A DNA stretch of 64,000 nucleotides from Desulfuromonas versatilis (GTDB lineage: Bacteria; Desulfobacterota; Desulfuromonadia; Desulfuromonadales; NIT-T3): assembly GCF_019704135.1 (NCBI RefSeq), contig NZ_AP024355.1:2784001-2848000 (forward strand). Direction: 5' to 3'. The translations under genes and the position numbers were made by a program. Positions 46,851 to 57,731 of this stretch are shown here, one piece after another (the first letter of the stretch is position 1; each line of letters starts with the position of its first letter). Under the pieces are notes generated by a model that made no database searches, was not told where the DNA came from, and worked only from the letters and a program-made list of their open reading frames with translations.

Positions 46851-48146
46851 TCAGGCTGCAGATTTCTGCAGGGTACGGGCATCGGTGATAACCCCGGTCA
46901 CGGCGGTGGCGGCGGCGGTAGCGGGGCTCATCAGGTGCACCATTCCCCCCTTACCCATGCGGCCGTTGAAGTTGCGGTTGCTGGTCGAGGCGCAGACCTC
47001 GCCTTCGGCGAGCACGCCGTTGCTCATTCCCAGGCAGGCCCCACAGGTGGGGTTGGTGACACAGAACCCAGCGTCCATGAAAATCTGGATGATCCCTTCG
47101 GCGAGAGCGTCACTGAAGATCTTCGGCGTGGCCGGTGAGACAATGCCGCGCACGCTCTCGGCAATCTTGCGCCCCTTGAGGATCTCGGCGGCCTGGCGCA
47201 GGTCCTCGATACGGCCGTTGGTGCAGGTGCCGATGTAGATCTGGTCGACGGCGGTGCCGGCCAGCTCGCCGACCGGCTTGACGCAGTCGGGCTTGAAGCC
47301 GTAGGTGACCTGGGGCTCGAGGTTGGACACATTGAAATCGAGCACTTTCTCGTAGCTGGCATCGGGGTCCGAATGCCACTTCCTGAAGTCCTCGCAGGCC
47401 GCCTCGCGGCTGGCGTAATCGTTCTGGATAAAGGGCCACAGGTAGTCGACGGTGGTCATGTCGGGCAGGCAGATGCCGCAGGTGCCGCCGGCCTCGATGG
47501 CCATGTTGCACAGGGTCATACGCGCCTCCATGGACATGGCCTCGACAATCAGACCGTGGAATTCGAGCACGCGGTCAGTGGCGCCGTTGACGCCGATCTG
47601 CCCGATGACATACAGAATCACGTCCTTGGCGTAGACCCCCGCGGGGAGGTCGCCTACCAGGTTGACGCGGATCGTGGCCGGCTCGCGAAAGGCGCACACC
47701 CCCTTGAGGATGCCCACCTCCAGGTCGGTGGTCCCCACCCCGGCGGCAAAGGCGCCGAAGGCGCCGTGGGTGCAGGTGTGGCTGTCGCCCATGATGACGG
47801 TGAACCCGGGGCGGATGTAGCCCTTCTCGGGGAACAGGGCGTGGCAGACGCCGTTGTGGCCGACATCGAAGAAATCCTTGATCTGGTGGCGGCGGGCCCA
47901 GTCGCGCAGCATTTTCGCCTGCAGGGCGGTCTTGCTGTCCTTGGATGGGGTGACGTGATCGATCACCGCCTTGATCTTGGTGTTGTCGAATACCCGGTCC
48001 TTGCCCCGCCAGAGCAGGTCGGCGATGGCCACCGGGGTGGTGATTTCGTGGCAGAGGACGCGGTCGATGTCGAGAACCTTGGCGCCGGCAAACGGCTCGT
48101 CCCGAAGGTGCGCGTCAAAAATCTTTTCAGCGATGGTCTTTCCCAT
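46851..48146 (-). CDS. leuC: 3-isopropylmalate dehydratase large subunit
   Basis: 431 residues from ATG 48146 (GAGGAGA upstream). Short HacA/archaeal-like type, smaller than E. coli LeuC (466). Iron-sulfur cluster cysteines: IGTCTNGRIEDLR and PTCGACLGMSNG. Substrate segment GDSHTCTHGAFG. Isomerises 2- to 3-isopropylmalate. Homoaconitase or dimethylmalate activity cannot be excluded by sequence, but neighbours leuA, leuD and leuB settle the main role. Confidence 0.95.
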   Translation of the reverse strand: MGKTIAEKIFDAHLRDEPFAGAKVLDIDRVLCHEITTPVAIADLLWRGKDRVFDNTKIKAVIDHVTPSKDSKTALQAKMLRDWARRHQIKDFFDVGHNGVCHALFPEKGYIRPGFTVIMGDSHTCTHGAFGAFAAGVGTTDLEVGILKGVCAFREPATIRVNLVGDLPAGVYAKDVILYVIGQIGVNGATDRVLEFHGLIVEAMSMEARMTLCNMAIEAGGTCGICLPDMTTVDYLWPFIQNDYASREAACEDFRKWHSDPDASYEKVLDFNVSNLEPQVTYGFKPDCVKPVGELAGTAVDQIYIGTCTNGRIEDLRQAAEILKGRKIAESVRGIVSPATPKIFSDALAEGIIQIFMDAGFCVTNPTCGACLGMSNGVLAEGEVCASTSNRNFNGRMGKGGMVHLMSPATAAATAVTGVITDARTLQKSAA

Positions 48147-48237
48147 GACTTCTCCTCGGATCTGAAATGCGAAGCATAATTCTCGAATTTTAGCCCAGGG
48201 GCGGCATTTATCGCAACCCGCGGAGCCTGGCAAAGAC

Positions 48238-48255
48238 GGGGGCCGGCCGGCCCCC
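48238..48255 (-). terminator. Palindromic hairpin after leuA
   Basis: Perfect 18-bp palindrome GGGGGCCGGCCGGCCCCC, followed on the minus strand by GTCTTTG. It lies between leuA and leuC, so termination would be partial if leuC depends on the leuA promoter. Confidence 0.55.
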
Positions 48256-48268
48256 GCCCGGCTGCGGA

Positions 48269-49807
48269 TTACAGATGGACGCTGGTGCGGCTTTCCACCG
48301 AGGCCGCCTTGTTGAGTGCATTGACGTAAGCCTTGGCGCTGGCCACGATGATGTCGGGGTGGGCCCCCTGCCCGAGCACCTCGCTGCCGTTGGTCTCCAG
48401 GCGCACGGTGCACTCGCCCTGGGCATCGGTGCCGCCGGTGATGGCTCCGACTGAAAAGGTGAGCAGCCGCGCCTTGCTCTTGGTGAGCTTCTTGATCGCC
48501 TTGAAAGTGGCATCCACCGGGCCGTCCCCCATGCAGGCGGTGCGTTTGCGCTTGCCGTCGACTTCGAGCTCGACGGTGGCGGTCGGCGCCGCGAAGGAAC
48601 CGGAGGAGACGTTCATCTGCAGCAGCTTGAACTTTTCGGGGACGCGGATGATCTCGTCGGCGACGATCGCGTCGAGGTCCTCGTCGAAAATCTCCTTCTT
48701 CTGGTCGGCCAGGGCCTTGAAGCGCACGAAGGCCTTGTTGATGTCCTCCTTGGAGAGCTCGTAACCGAGTTCGTCGAGACGTTGGCCGAAGGCGTGGCGC
48801 CCCGAGTGCTTGCCGAGAACCAGCTTGTTTTTGCTCAGGCCTATCGACTCGGGGGTCATAATTTCGTAGGTGGTTTTTTCCATCAGCACCCCGTGCTGAT
48901 GGATGCCGGCCTCATGGGCGAAGGCATTGGCGCCGACGATGGCCTTGTTAGGCTGAATGACGATGCCGGTGATGGTGGAGAGCAGCTTGCTGGTCGGCGA
49001 GATGTGCTCGGTGACCACCCCGGTCTTGTAGGGGAGGATGTCCTGGCGGGTGCGCAGGGCCATGACCACCTCTTCGAGCGAACAGTTGCCGGCGCGCTCC
49101 CCGATGCCGTTGATGGTGCACTCGACCTGCCCGGCACCCGCCTGCACCGCGGCGAGGGAGTTGGCCACCGCCAGGCCGAGGTCGTTGTGGCAGTGAACGG
49201 ACAGCACGGCCTTTTCGATGTTGGCAACATTCTCCTTCAGGTAGCGGATGATGTTGAAGTATTCCGAAGGGATGGTGTAGCCGACCGTGTCCGGGATATT
49301 GACGGTTTTGGCGCCGGCGGCGATGACCGCCTCCACCACCTTGGCCAGAAACGGCAGGCGGGTGCGCACCGCGTCCTCGGCCGAGAACTCGACATTCGGC
49401 GTATAGCCGGCGGCCCGTTTCACCGCCTTGACGGCCGTCTCGATCACCTGCTCCTCGCTCATCTTCAGCTTGTACTTCATGTGGATGTCGCTGGTGGCGA
49501 TGAAGGTGTGGATGCGGCCGCGCTCTCCGGCGTACTTGAGGGCCTCCCAGGCGCGGTCGATGTCCATGTCGTTGGCCCGGCACAGCCCGGCGATCTCCGG
49601 GCCCTTGATGCTCTGGGCGACCCGCCTGACCGCCTCGAAGTCCCCCTCCGAAGCGATCGGAAAGCCGGCCTCGATGACATCGACGTTGAGCTTCTCGAGC
49701 TGGTGGGCGATGCGCAGCTTCTCCTCGATGTTCATGCTGGCGCCGGGAGACTGCTCGCCGTCGCGCAACGTGGTATCGAATATCTTGATGGTATGTTCCT
49801 TGCTCAT
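48269..49807 (-). CDS. leuA: 2-isopropylmalate synthase
   Basis: 512 residues from ATG 49807, chosen because GGAGGAG lies five bases upstream; an ATG at 49819 would remove that site. First committed step of leucine synthesis. [16 protein letters not shown] at the N-terminus, metal histidines in [17 protein letters not shown]-terminal LeuA regulatory domain (about 390-510) for leucine feedback. Transcription is controlled by the T-box upstream. Confidence 0.97.
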   Translation of the reverse strand: MSKEHTIKIFDTTLRDGEQSPGASMNIEEKLRIAHQLEKLNVDVIEAGFPIASEGDFEAVRRVAQSIKGPEIAGLCRANDMDIDRAWEALKYAGERGRIHTFIATSDIHMKYKLKMSEEQVIETAVKAVKRAAGYTPNVEFSAEDAVRTRLPFLAKVVEAVIAAGAKTVNIPDTVGYTIPSEYFNIIRYLKENVANIEKAVLSVHCHNDLGLAVANSLAAVQAGAGQVECTINGIGERAGNCSLEEVVMALRTRQDILPYKTGVVTEHISPTSKLLSTITGIVIQPNKAIVGANAFAHEAGIHQHGVLMEKTTYEIMTPESIGLSKNKLVLGKHSGRHAFGQRLDELGYELSKEDINKAFVRFKALADQKKEIFDEDLDAIVADEIIRVPEKFKLLQMNVSSGSFAAPTATVELEVDGKRKRTACMGDGPVDATFKAIKKLTKSKARLLTFSVGAITGGTDAQGECTVRLETNGSEVLGQGAHPDIIVASAKAYVNALNKAASVESRTSVHL

Positions 49808-49984
49808 GAGCTCCTCCATTCAAGTCCAGGCCCCGGGGGCCAGTGGGCCGGGGCAGTCCGTGTTGCTGCAAAGTGCGATCTTGATTCGATCAGGTGTCTG
49901 AGTGTGGAGATTTAGGTCTCCCAGGTCCGATTCCACGTGACCACCCCCTTTCCGGCCGTCAGCCTCCACAGAAGAAAGGCTGGG

Positions 49985-50246
49985 AAAAAAAAAGCTCCCG
50001 CCCCGTCAGGGGCGAGAGCTTGCGCTTCGCGGTACCACCCTGTTCCAGCCCCTTGGGAGGAGCCCTCAGTTGACCCTTTACGCAGGTTCACGGTGGAGAT
50101 TACTGTGGCCACCAGATGGCAGCCGGTTCACATCCACGGCTCCGAGGCGAGTTCGAATCCTTACCGTACCGGCTCGCAGCAACCGCCGGCTCTCTGAAAC
50201 GGAATTGGACTCTACTACTCCTCTTCCCAGCCTTTGTTCTTACATG
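49985..50246 (-). promoter_or_regulatory. Leucine T-box riboswitch upstream of leuA
   Basis: Minus-strand leader. Stem I has the conserved GGGAAGAGGAGTAGTA region, AG bulge (CAGAGAG) and distal loop. In the specifier loop, GAA-CTC-G places a leucine codon CTC at 50149-50151. The T-box sequence AGGGTGGTACCGCG lies at 50028-50041. The terminator hairpin (about 49994-50020) ends in nine U. Uncharged tRNA-Leu would stabilise the antiterminator and allow leuA transcription. Confidence 0.95.
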
Positions 50247-50253
50247 AGCGTTA

Positions 50254-50283
50254 AATAAACCAGATATCCGCAGGATATGTCAA
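50254..50283 (-). promoter_or_regulatory. Promoter of the leuA T-box transcript
   Basis: On the minus strand, TTGACA (50278-50283), an 18-bp spacer and TTTATT (50254-50259). A perfect inverted repeat ATATCC-TGC-GGATAT (50264-50278) fills the spacer and may be an operator. Confidence 0.6.
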
Positions 50284-50354
50284 GGCTATTAAAACCATCA
50301 GGAATTAACAACCCTGTTTTTTCGACATCCCGATACCCGGTTTGGCGGGGTTGA

Positions 50355-50383
50355 AGCCCCGGGGCGTCTTACCCCCCGGGGCT
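50355..50383 (-). terminator. Hairpin overlapping the psd stop codon
   Basis: A 10-bp stem (AGCCCCGGGG with CCCCGGGGCT, 50355-50364 and 50374-50383). The psd TAG at 50382-50384 is inside the stem foot. The sequence following on the minus strand is only weakly T-rich. Confidence 0.6.
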
Positions 50384-51026
50384 ATCTGAAATACCCCAGG
50401 ATCGACTCCCCGGCCCGAGTCCGCTCGCCGAGGCCGACCTTGATCTCGGACCCCAGCGGAAAGTAGACATCGACCCGCGATCCGAAGCGGATCAGGCCGT
50501 AGCGCATTCCCCGCTCGAGAACATCGCCGACCACCGGGTAGGTGACGATCCGCCGGGCGATCAGGCCGGCGATCTGCACGAACAGCAGCCGCTGCCCCTT
50601 GCCGGTTTCCAGGAAGATCCCGCCCTGCTCGTTCTGCAGGCTGGCCTTGTCGAGGGCGGCGTTGAGGAACTCACCCTTGTGATAGAACATGTCGAGCACC
50701 TTGCCGGAACAGGGGGCGCGGTTGACATGCACATCGAAAACCGACATGAAAATGCTGACTTTGATCGCCCTGCTCTTGAAGTAGCGATCTTCGTTGACCT
50801 CGCCGACAAACACCACCTTGCCGTCGGCCGGGGCGATGACCGCATCGGCGTCGGCGGGGGCGCTGCGCTCGGGATTGCGGAAGAAGTAGATGGTGAACAG
50901 GGTCAGCCCCAGAAACACCAGGGTCAGCAATCCCCACCCCAGCAGGGCGAACACCAGGGTGACAAAGGCGAAAAGCCCGATAAATGGGTAGCCTTCGGTG
51001 GCCACCGGCTGATTCTGATTGCGCAT
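50382..51026 (-). CDS. psd: Phosphatidylserine decarboxylase proenzyme, short type
   Basis: 214 residues from ATG 51026. Two membrane helices near the N-terminus. Short psd family: FFRNPERSAPADADAVIAPADG, FMSVFDVHVNRAPCSG and the self-cleavage site between Gly and Ser in LIRFGSRVDVYF. Converts phosphatidylserine to phosphatidylethanolamine after pyruvoyl formation. Lies between ilvC and leuA; pssA, its usual partner, is not in this window. Confidence 0.94.
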   Translation of the reverse strand: MRNQNQPVATEGYPFIGLFAFVTLVFALLGWGLLTLVFLGLTLFTIYFFRNPERSAPADADAVIAPADGKVVFVGEVNEDRYFKSRAIKVSIFMSVFDVHVNRAPCSGKVLDMFYHKGEFLNAALDKASLQNEQGGIFLETGKGQRLLFVQIAGLIARRIVTYPVVGDVLERGMRYGLIRFGSRVDVYFPLGSEIKVGLGERTRAGESILGYFR

Positions 51027-51040
51027 GGCTCTCCAAAAAC

Positions 51041-51112
51041 GTGAGGCGTAAGGCGTGAGGCACGAAGAGAAAGACTTCCCCTCCCCCTCACGCCTCACTC
51101 CTTACTCCTCAC
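51041..51112. repeat. Imperfect inverted repeat of GTGAGG-type units
   Basis: Two 21-nt arms (51041-51061 and 51092-51112) pair with two mismatches; each arm is itself built of GTGAGGCGT/GTGAGGAGT-like units. It lies between ilvC and psd. This kind of short GTGAGG repeat is seen in intergenic regions of related genomes (from general knowledge). Confidence 0.7.
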
Positions 51113-51119
51113 GGCAGTG

Positions 51120-52172
<1,053 letters not shown>

Positions 52173-52186
52173 TTAATTGACCTGGC

Positions 52187-52216
52187 TTTATACCACAGAA
52201 AACCTCCGCCTGCCAA
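52187..52216 (-). promoter_or_regulatory. ilvC promoter
   Basis: On the minus strand, TTGGCA (52211-52216), an 18-bp spacer and TATAAA (52187-52192). The transcript would begin about 40-50 bases before the ilvC ATG and carries a short hairpin (GGTGG/CCACC, 52157-52170). Confidence 0.6.
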
Positions 52217-52255
52217 TGACCTTTTGGCGGCCCGTCGAGGTTCCTGCGCTTCGAA

Positions 52256-52278
52256 AAAAACCGGCTTGGAGCCGGTTA
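52256..52278 (-). terminator. Intrinsic terminator after ilvN
   Basis: An 8-bp stem (52259-52266 with 52270-52277) followed on the minus strand by seven T. Separates ilvBN from ilvC. Confidence 0.88.
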
Positions 52279-52282
52279 AAAC

Positions 52283-52780
52283 TCATTCGGTCCCCTTCCA
52301 CCCTTTCGAGCCCCGGCCGAGAACGATCGGCCCGGAGCGCACCAGCTCCTTGATTCCCATGGGCCGAAGCAGCTCGATGATTGCCTCGAGCTTGGAAGGT
52401 GCCCCGGTGATTTCGATGGTGTAGGTGCGGGGGGTCACATCCACCACCTTGGCCCGGAAGATATCGGCGATGCGCAGCACCTCGGCCCGGGTCTTTTCCG
52501 TCGCGGTGACTTTGATCATGGCCATTTCCCGTTCGACGTAATCCTGCCCCGTGAAATCGATGACCTTGATGGTGGAGATCAATTTATTGAGCTGCTTGTT
52601 GATCTGCTCGAGGACCTGGTCGTCCCCGCTGGTGACGATGGTCATCCTGGAAATGGTGGGGTCCAGGGTCGGGGCGACTGAAAGGCTCTCGATATTGAAG
52701 CCCCGACCCGAAAAAAGGCCGGCCACCCGGGTCAGGACTCCGAACTCGTTTTCAACCAACACTGTGATGGTATGGCGCAT
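52283..52780 (-). CDS. ilvN: Acetolactate synthase small (regulatory) subunit
   Basis: 165 residues. Two ACT-type halves; N-terminal TITVLVENEFGVLTRVAGLFSGRG matches the valine-binding ACT domain. Confers feedback inhibition on IlvB. Forty bases behind ilvB, ahead of a terminator. Confidence 0.96.
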   Translation of the reverse strand: MRHTITVLVENEFGVLTRVAGLFSGRGFNIESLSVAPTLDPTISRMTIVTSGDDQVLEQINKQLNKLISTIKVIDFTGQDYVEREMAMIKVTATEKTRAEVLRIADIFRAKVVDVTPRTYTIEITGAPSKLEAIIELLRPMGIKELVRSGPIVLGRGSKGWKGTE

Positions 52781-52821
52781 GAAACCAATCTCCTCCGAAA
52801 ATTTTCAAATATTCCAAGCCG

Positions 52822-54513
52822 TTAGGATGCAAGAACCATTTCATTGAGCCCGGCCCCGGCGGGAACCATCGGCATGACGTTCTCCTCCCGGGCGACCTTG
52901 AACTCCATGATCACCGGGCCAGGGGTGTCCAGGGCCTTGCGGATGACCTCTTCGACCTCGTCGGGGCTGGTGGCCCGCAGGCCGGTGGCGCCGTAGGCCT
53001 CGGCCAGCTTGACGAAATCGATGGGCAGCTCCATGCAGGTCTGGCTGTAGCGCTTGTCGAAGAACATCTGCTGCCACTGGCGGACCATGCCGAGAAAATT
53101 GTTGTTGAGGATGGCGATCTTGACCGGCAACCGGTGCTGAACCAGGGTGGCGATTTCCTGGGAGTTCATCTGAAAGGAGCCGTCCCCGGAGATGTCGATG
53201 ACCTGCCGGCCCGGGCAGCCGACCTGGGCCCCCAGTGCCGCGGGCAGCCCGTACCCCATGGTGCCGAGCCCTCCGGACGAAAGAAAAGTCCGGGGATGGC
53301 TGAAAGCGAAAAACTGGGCGGTCCACATCTGGTGCTGGCCGACCTCGGTGGTGATGACGGCATCGTCTTGGGTCAGCTCGCGGATTTTTTCGATGACGAA
53401 CTGCGGCTTGATGACCGTATCGGAGGCCTTGTAGAACATGGGGTGCTGCTGCTTCCAGTCATCGATCTCCCGGCGCCAGGACTCGGTTTCCCGGACCTGT
53501 TCGTCGACCTCGTCGGCGGATTCGGCAAGCTTGAGCACCAGGCGGTGCAGCACCTCTTTCAGGTCGCCGACGATCGGCAGGTCGACCCGGACGTTCTTTT
53601 TGATCGAGGTGGGGTCGATATCGACGTGGATGATCTTGGCATGGGGAGCGAAAGTGGCGATCTTGCCCGTCACCCGGTCATCGAAACGCGCCCCGATGGC
53701 GATCAGAAGATCCGACTCGGTCACCGCCATGTTGGCGTAGTAGGTCCCGTGCATCCCCAGCATCCCCAGGGACAGCGGATGCCGCCTGGGAAAGGCTGAC
53801 ATGCCCATGAGCGTCGTGGTCACCGGAGCCTGGATGGCCTCGGCCAGATTTTTCAGCTCCCCGGTCGCATCGGCCAGCGAAGCGCCGCCGCCGACGTAAA
53901 TCACCGGCTTGCGCGCCTTGAGGATCATCTGCACCGCCTTTTCGACCTGCCGCACATTGCCGCTGTAGGTCGGTTTGTAGCCGCGCAACTCGACGGTGTC
54001 CGGGTAGACGAATTTGGTGGTGGAGACCTGGACGTCCTTGGGCAGGTCGATCAGCACCGGGCCGGGACGCCCGGTGCGGGCGATGTAGAAGGCCTCCTTG
54101 ACGATGCGGGCCAGGTCCTTGATGTCCTTGACCAGAAAATTGTGCTTGGTGATCGAGCGGGTGATGCCGATGATATCCACCTCCTGGAAGGCATCGTTGC
54201 CGATCAGCGGCGTGGGCACCTGCCCGGTGACCACCACCATGGGAATCGAATCCATGTAGGCGGTGGCGATCCCGGTGACGGTATTGGTGGCACCCGGCCC
54301 GCTGGTGGCGATCACCACCCCGACCTTGCCGGTGGCTCGCGAATAGCCATCGGCGGCATGAACGGCGGCCTGCTCATGGCGGGTGAGGATATGCCGAATG
54401 GGCGAATCCACCAGGTCATCATAGATATTGATGACCGCCCCCCCGGGGTAGCCGAACACGGTCTCCACCCCTTCGAGCCGCAAGCATTCGAGCAGAATTT
54501 TCGATCCGGTCAT
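52822..54513 (-). CDS. ilvB: Acetolactate synthase large (catalytic) subunit
   Basis: 563 residues from ATG 54513; a TTG two codons earlier is nearer the GGAGGAG site and possible. ThDP enzyme of isoleucine/valine synthesis. N-terminal [15 protein letters not shown] with the catalytic glutamate in [20 protein letters not shown], and ThDP-binding [18 protein letters not shown]. Coupled in one unit with ilvN. Confidence 0.97.
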   Translation of the reverse strand: MTGSKILLECLRLEGVETVFGYPGGAVINIYDDLVDSPIRHILTRHEQAAVHAADGYSRATGKVGVVIATSGPGATNTVTGIATAYMDSIPMVVVTGQVPTPLIGNDAFQEVDIIGITRSITKHNFLVKDIKDLARIVKEAFYIARTGRPGPVLIDLPKDVQVSTTKFVYPDTVELRGYKPTYSGNVRQVEKAVQMILKARKPVIYVGGGASLADATGELKNLAEAIQAPVTTTLMGMSAFPRRHPLSLGMLGMHGTYYANMAVTESDLLIAIGARFDDRVTGKIATFAPHAKIIHVDIDPTSIKKNVRVDLPIVGDLKEVLHRLVLKLAESADEVDEQVRETESWRREIDDWKQQHPMFYKASDTVIKPQFVIEKIRELTQDDAVITTEVGQHQMWTAQFFAFSHPRTFLSSGGLGTMGYGLPAALGAQVGCPGRQVIDISGDGSFQMNSQEIATLVQHRLPVKIAILNNNFLGMVRQWQQMFFDKRYSQTCMELPIDFVKLAEAYGATGLRATSPDEVEEVIRKALDTPGPVIMEFKVAREENVMPMVPAGAGLNEMVLAS

Positions 54514-54580
54514 TTTCAAGAAGCACTCTCCTCCAGGAAACAAGCACTAAATAGCTGCGCAATGGATACTTGCCCGGTTC

Positions 54581-56425
54581 TCAACCCAGCTGGGAAACGT
54601 CCCGCACGGCCCCATCGGCCGCGCTGGTGGTCAGGGCCGCGTAGGCGCGCAGCGCCGGACTGACCGCGCGTTGGCGGTCGACCGGCTTCCAGGCCTTGTC
54701 GCCGCCGGCGTCCATCTGTTCACGGCGCTTCTGCAGTTCGGCCTCGCTCAGCTCCACCCGGATGCTCCGCGCCGGAATGTCGATCTGGATCATATCCCCT
54801 TCGCGGACCAGGCCGATGGCCCCTTTCTGAGCCGCTTCGGGCGATACGTGGCCGATGGAGAGGCCCGAGGTGCCGCCGGAGAACCGGCCGTCGGTCACCA
54901 GGGCGCAGGCCTTGCCTAGCCCCTTGGACTTGAGATAGCTGGTGGGGTAGAGCATCTCCTGCATGCCCGGCCCCCCCTTGGGCCCCTCGTAGCGGATAAG
55001 CACGACGTCGCCGGCCTTGACCTGATCCCCCAGAATCCCCTCGACCGCCGCCTCCTGGCTTTCGAAGATCCGGGCCGGACCGGAGAACGTCCAAATCGAC
55101 TCGTCCACCCCGGCGGTCTTGACGATGCAGCCGTCGGGGGCCAGGTTTCCGTAAAGAACGGCCAGGCCGCCGTCCTTGCTGTAGGCATGCTCCAAGTCAC
55201 GGATGCAGCCGTTCTCCCGGTCGAGATCCAGGGACCAGCGGGTCTCCTGGGAAAAGGGCTCGAGGGTCGGCCGGTTGCCGGGAGCGGCGCTATAGCGCTT
55301 CTTGGCCTCCTCTGCGCCGGTGGAGCGCACATCCCAGCGGGCGATGGCCTCGCCCATGCTGGCGCTGTGCACCGTGGGCACGTCGCGATGGATCAACCCG
55401 CCGCGATCGAGTTCGGCCAGGATGCCGAAAACCCCACCGGCGCGATGCACATCTTCCATGTGAAAATGCGCCACCGAAGGCGCCACCTTGCAGAGGTGGG
55501 GCGTATCCAGGGAGAGCCGGTTCATGTCGCGCATGCTGAAGGCCACTTCGCCTTCGCGCGCCACGGCAAGCAGGTGCAGCACGGTGTTGGTGGAGCCGCC
55601 CATGGCGATATCGAGACGCATGGCGTTTTCGAAGGCCTTGAAGTTGGCGATGGAGCGAGGTAGCACCGAGGCGTCGTCCTGCTGGTAGAACCGCCGGCAA
55701 AGCTCGACGATACGCTGACCGGCCTCGACGAACAGTGCGCGGCGATCGGCGTGGGTGGCGACCAGGCTGCCGTTGCCCGGCAGACTGAAGCCGAGAGCCT
55801 CGGTGAGACAGTTCATGGAATTGGCGGTAAACATCCCCGAGCAGGAGCCGCAAGTCGGGCAGGCGCTGCGCTCGTACTCGCCGACCTGCTGGTCGCTGAT
55901 GCCCGGGGAGGCCGCCGCGACCATGGCATCGACCAGGTCCAGGGCCACGGCTTTGCCGGCGATGGTCGCCTTGCCGGCCTCCATGGGGCCGCCGCTGACG
56001 AACACCGCCGGGATATTGAGGCGCATGGCGGCCATCAGCATCCCGGGGGTGACCTTGTCGCAGTTGGAGATGCAAACCAAGGCGTCGGCACAATGCGCAT
56101 TGACCATGTATTCGACGGTGTCTGCGATGAGCTCCCGGGAGGGCAGGCTGTAGAGCATCCCCCCATGGCCCATGGCGATGCCGTCGCAGATGGCCATGGT
56201 GTTGAATTCTTTGGCGATGCCCCCGGCCTTGGCGATTTCACCGGCGACCAGCTGGCCGAGATCCTTGAGATGGACATGCCCCGGGACGAACTGGGTAAAG
56301 GAATTGACCACCGCGATGATCGGCTTGCCGAAATCTTCGGTCTGCATGCCGGTGGCGCGCCAGAGCGCCCTGGCTCCGGCCATGTTCTTGCCCTGGGTAG
56401 TGGTGCTCGAGCGGTACTTAGCCAT
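54581..56425 (-). CDS. ilvD: Dihydroxy-acid dehydratase
   Basis: 614 residues, iron-sulfur enzyme of the third isoleucine/valine step. Cluster cysteines in [16 protein letters not shown] and [20 protein letters not shown]-terminal [19 protein letters not shown]. The Shine-Dalgarno sequence is weak (AGAAGG). Lies upstream of ilvB on the same strand with a 67-bp gap. Confidence 0.97.
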   Translation of the reverse strand: MAKYRSSTTTQGKNMAGARALWRATGMQTEDFGKPIIAVVNSFTQFVPGHVHLKDLGQLVAGEIAKAGGIAKEFNTMAICDGIAMGHGGMLYSLPSRELIADTVEYMVNAHCADALVCISNCDKVTPGMLMAAMRLNIPAVFVSGGPMEAGKATIAGKAVALDLVDAMVAAASPGISDQQVGEYERSACPTCGSCSGMFTANSMNCLTEALGFSLPGNGSLVATHADRRALFVEAGQRIVELCRRFYQQDDASVLPRSIANFKAFENAMRLDIAMGGSTNTVLHLLAVAREGEVAFSMRDMNRLSLDTPHLCKVAPSVAHFHMEDVHRAGGVFGILAELDRGGLIHRDVPTVHSASMGEAIARWDVRSTGAEEAKKRYSAAPGNRPTLEPFSQETRWSLDLDRENGCIRDLEHAYSKDGGLAVLYGNLAPDGCIVKTAGVDESIWTFSGPARIFESQEAAVEGILGDQVKAGDVVLIRYEGPKGGPGMQEMLYPTSYLKSKGLGKACALVTDGRFSGGTSGLSIGHVSPEAAQKGAIGLVREGDMIQIDIPARSIRVELSEAELQKRREQMDAGGDKAWKPVDRQRAVSPALRAYAALTTSAADGAVRDVSQLG

Positions 56426-56481
56426 GGAATTCGCCTTCTGTCCCTTTCTGCATCAATTCCCCTCTCTGCGGGGATTAAATC

Positions 56482-56720
56482 GCCGGCTGCCTGCGGGACA
56501 GGCAGCCGGCGCGTGTTTTTTCAAACGGATTCAGGTGCCGGCCGAGGTCGCCGACCGGCGGGGTGAGCCTTTCTATCTGCGGGAGTGTTTGTTGCCAAAG
56601 CCCGGAGCAGCTAGGTTTGGCCCCGACGATGTTTTTTTCAACCCGGGCAAACTCCCCCTGATACAGGAAAGGGTCCGGGCAAACCACCCAAACCCTTTCG
56701 CAACCCTATCTCCAATCCGG
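56482..56720. promoter_or_regulatory. ilvD upstream region with a strong hairpin
   Basis: The gap to the next gene upstream is 295 bp. A perfect 12-bp stem (56482-56493 with 56499-56510) is followed on the plus strand by a T-run, so as a terminator it points towards the plus strand. For ilvD it would form a leader hairpin. GTTTGCCCGG occurs twice on the minus strand (about 56643-56692). No convincing gene is seen. Confidence 0.45.
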
Positions 56721-56942
56721 CTACTGCCGGAACTGTCGCATCATGCGTTCCATCTCGTCCTTGCCGGCGAGTTTGAGTTTCTGCACTTTTTTTCGTTCCA
56801 CTTCCTCTTCCGGGGTCAGGAAGGTTTTCTCGTCCAGCTGTTCCAGTTCTTTCTCAAGTAAATGGTGTTCCTCGTAGAGCATCCTGAAACGGGCGTTGCT
56901 GTCGAACAGTTGCTCCACAAGCGCCTGATCTTTCTCATCCAT
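56721..56942 (-). CDS. DUF465 (YdcH-like) small coiled-coil protein
   Basis: 73 residues from ATG 56942, with AGGAGGTG five bases upstream. One long helical hairpin with the DUF465 pattern LEKELEQLDEKTFLTPEEEV and KKVQKLKLAGKDEMERM. Function unknown. Lies 72 bp behind tsaB. Confidence 0.9.
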   Translation of the reverse strand: MDEKDQALVEQLFDSNARFRMLYEEHHLLEKELEQLDEKTFLTPEEEVERKKVQKLKLAGKDEMERMMRQFRQ

Positions 56943-57014
56943 CGAGCACCTCCTTGACAAAGTTAAAAAGGGAGTGGAAACGCCATTTTAAGATAGCGGA
57001 TGGGTATGCCGATG

Positions 57015-57731
57015 TCAACCTTCAATCGAGGCCTCTTCCTGCCTTCTGGCCCACATGATTTCGGCCTCTGAGGGGCGGATGTAAGCGGGGCGAAGCTGCT
57101 CCAGGGGAATGCTCCGCCCTGCCTCCAGCTCCTCGAGAGCAAGGGCCGCGGCGCTCGAGGCGCGGGGCAGGTTGAGCGGCCAGGGGACGAAGTGGGCACG
57201 CGAACCCAGCTGCCGAACGATGAGCGTCTGATAAACGACCGCACCGTCGCCGATGAACACCGTCTCCCCCTCCAGCCGGGAAAGCAGTTTCTCCGGCGGC
57301 AGGACGCTCTCGTCCATCAAGGGCTCCATGCGCCCCCCGGCCCCGCCGTAAAGACCTGCGTAGACCTCGCCTTTGCGGGCATCGAGCAGGGTGCAGACCG
57401 GATGCCGGGCGAAGGGTGCCTGCACGGCCAGGCTGCGCAGCGAAGAGACGCCCAGAACCGGTTTGGCGCAGGCCAGGGCCAGCCCCTTGACCGTTGCCAA
57501 CCCGACCCGGAGGCCGGTGAAGGATCCGGGGCCGAGAACCACGCCGAACCCGTCGATCTCGCCCAGCTCGACGCCGGCATCACCGAGCAGCTGCCGCACC
57601 GTGGCCAGAAGCCTGTCGGTGTGGTTGGCCTTGACGTTGAGCAGGATCTCGCCGAGCAGCTTGCGCCCGCGGGTCAGGGCGACACTTCCCGCCTGGGTCG
57701 AAGTGTCCAGGGTCAGAAGGGTGGCGTCCAT
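57015..57731 (-). CDS. tsaB: tRNA threonylcarbamoyladenosine biosynthesis protein TsaB
   Basis: 238 residues. ASKHA-fold partner of TsaD and TsaE in t6A37 formation. N-terminal LTLDTSTQAGSVAL and GLRVGLATVKGLALA are typical. Its ATG overlaps the rseP stop (TGATG). Normal length. Confidence 0.94.
   Translation of the reverse strand: MDATLLTLDTSTQAGSVALTRGRKLLGEILLNVKANHTDRLLATVRQLLGDAGVELGEIDGFGVVLGPGSFTGLRVGLATVKGLALACAKPVLGVSSLRSLAVQAPFARHPVCTLLDARKGEVYAGLYGGAGGRMEPLMDESVLPPEKLLSRLEGETVFIGDGAVVYQTLIVRQLGSRAHFVPWPLNLPRASSAAALALEELEAGRSIPLEQLRPAYIRPSEAEIMWARRQEEASIEG

Noticed and set aside
51041-51112. CRISPR array
   Set aside because: Units are very short, variable and inverted, with no unique spacers and no cas genes nearby.
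56521-56640. A degraded coding fragment on the plus strand before ilvD
   Set aside because: A short stretch reads as plausible protein, but there is no start, no family match by eye, and GC-rich DNA gives such frames by chance.
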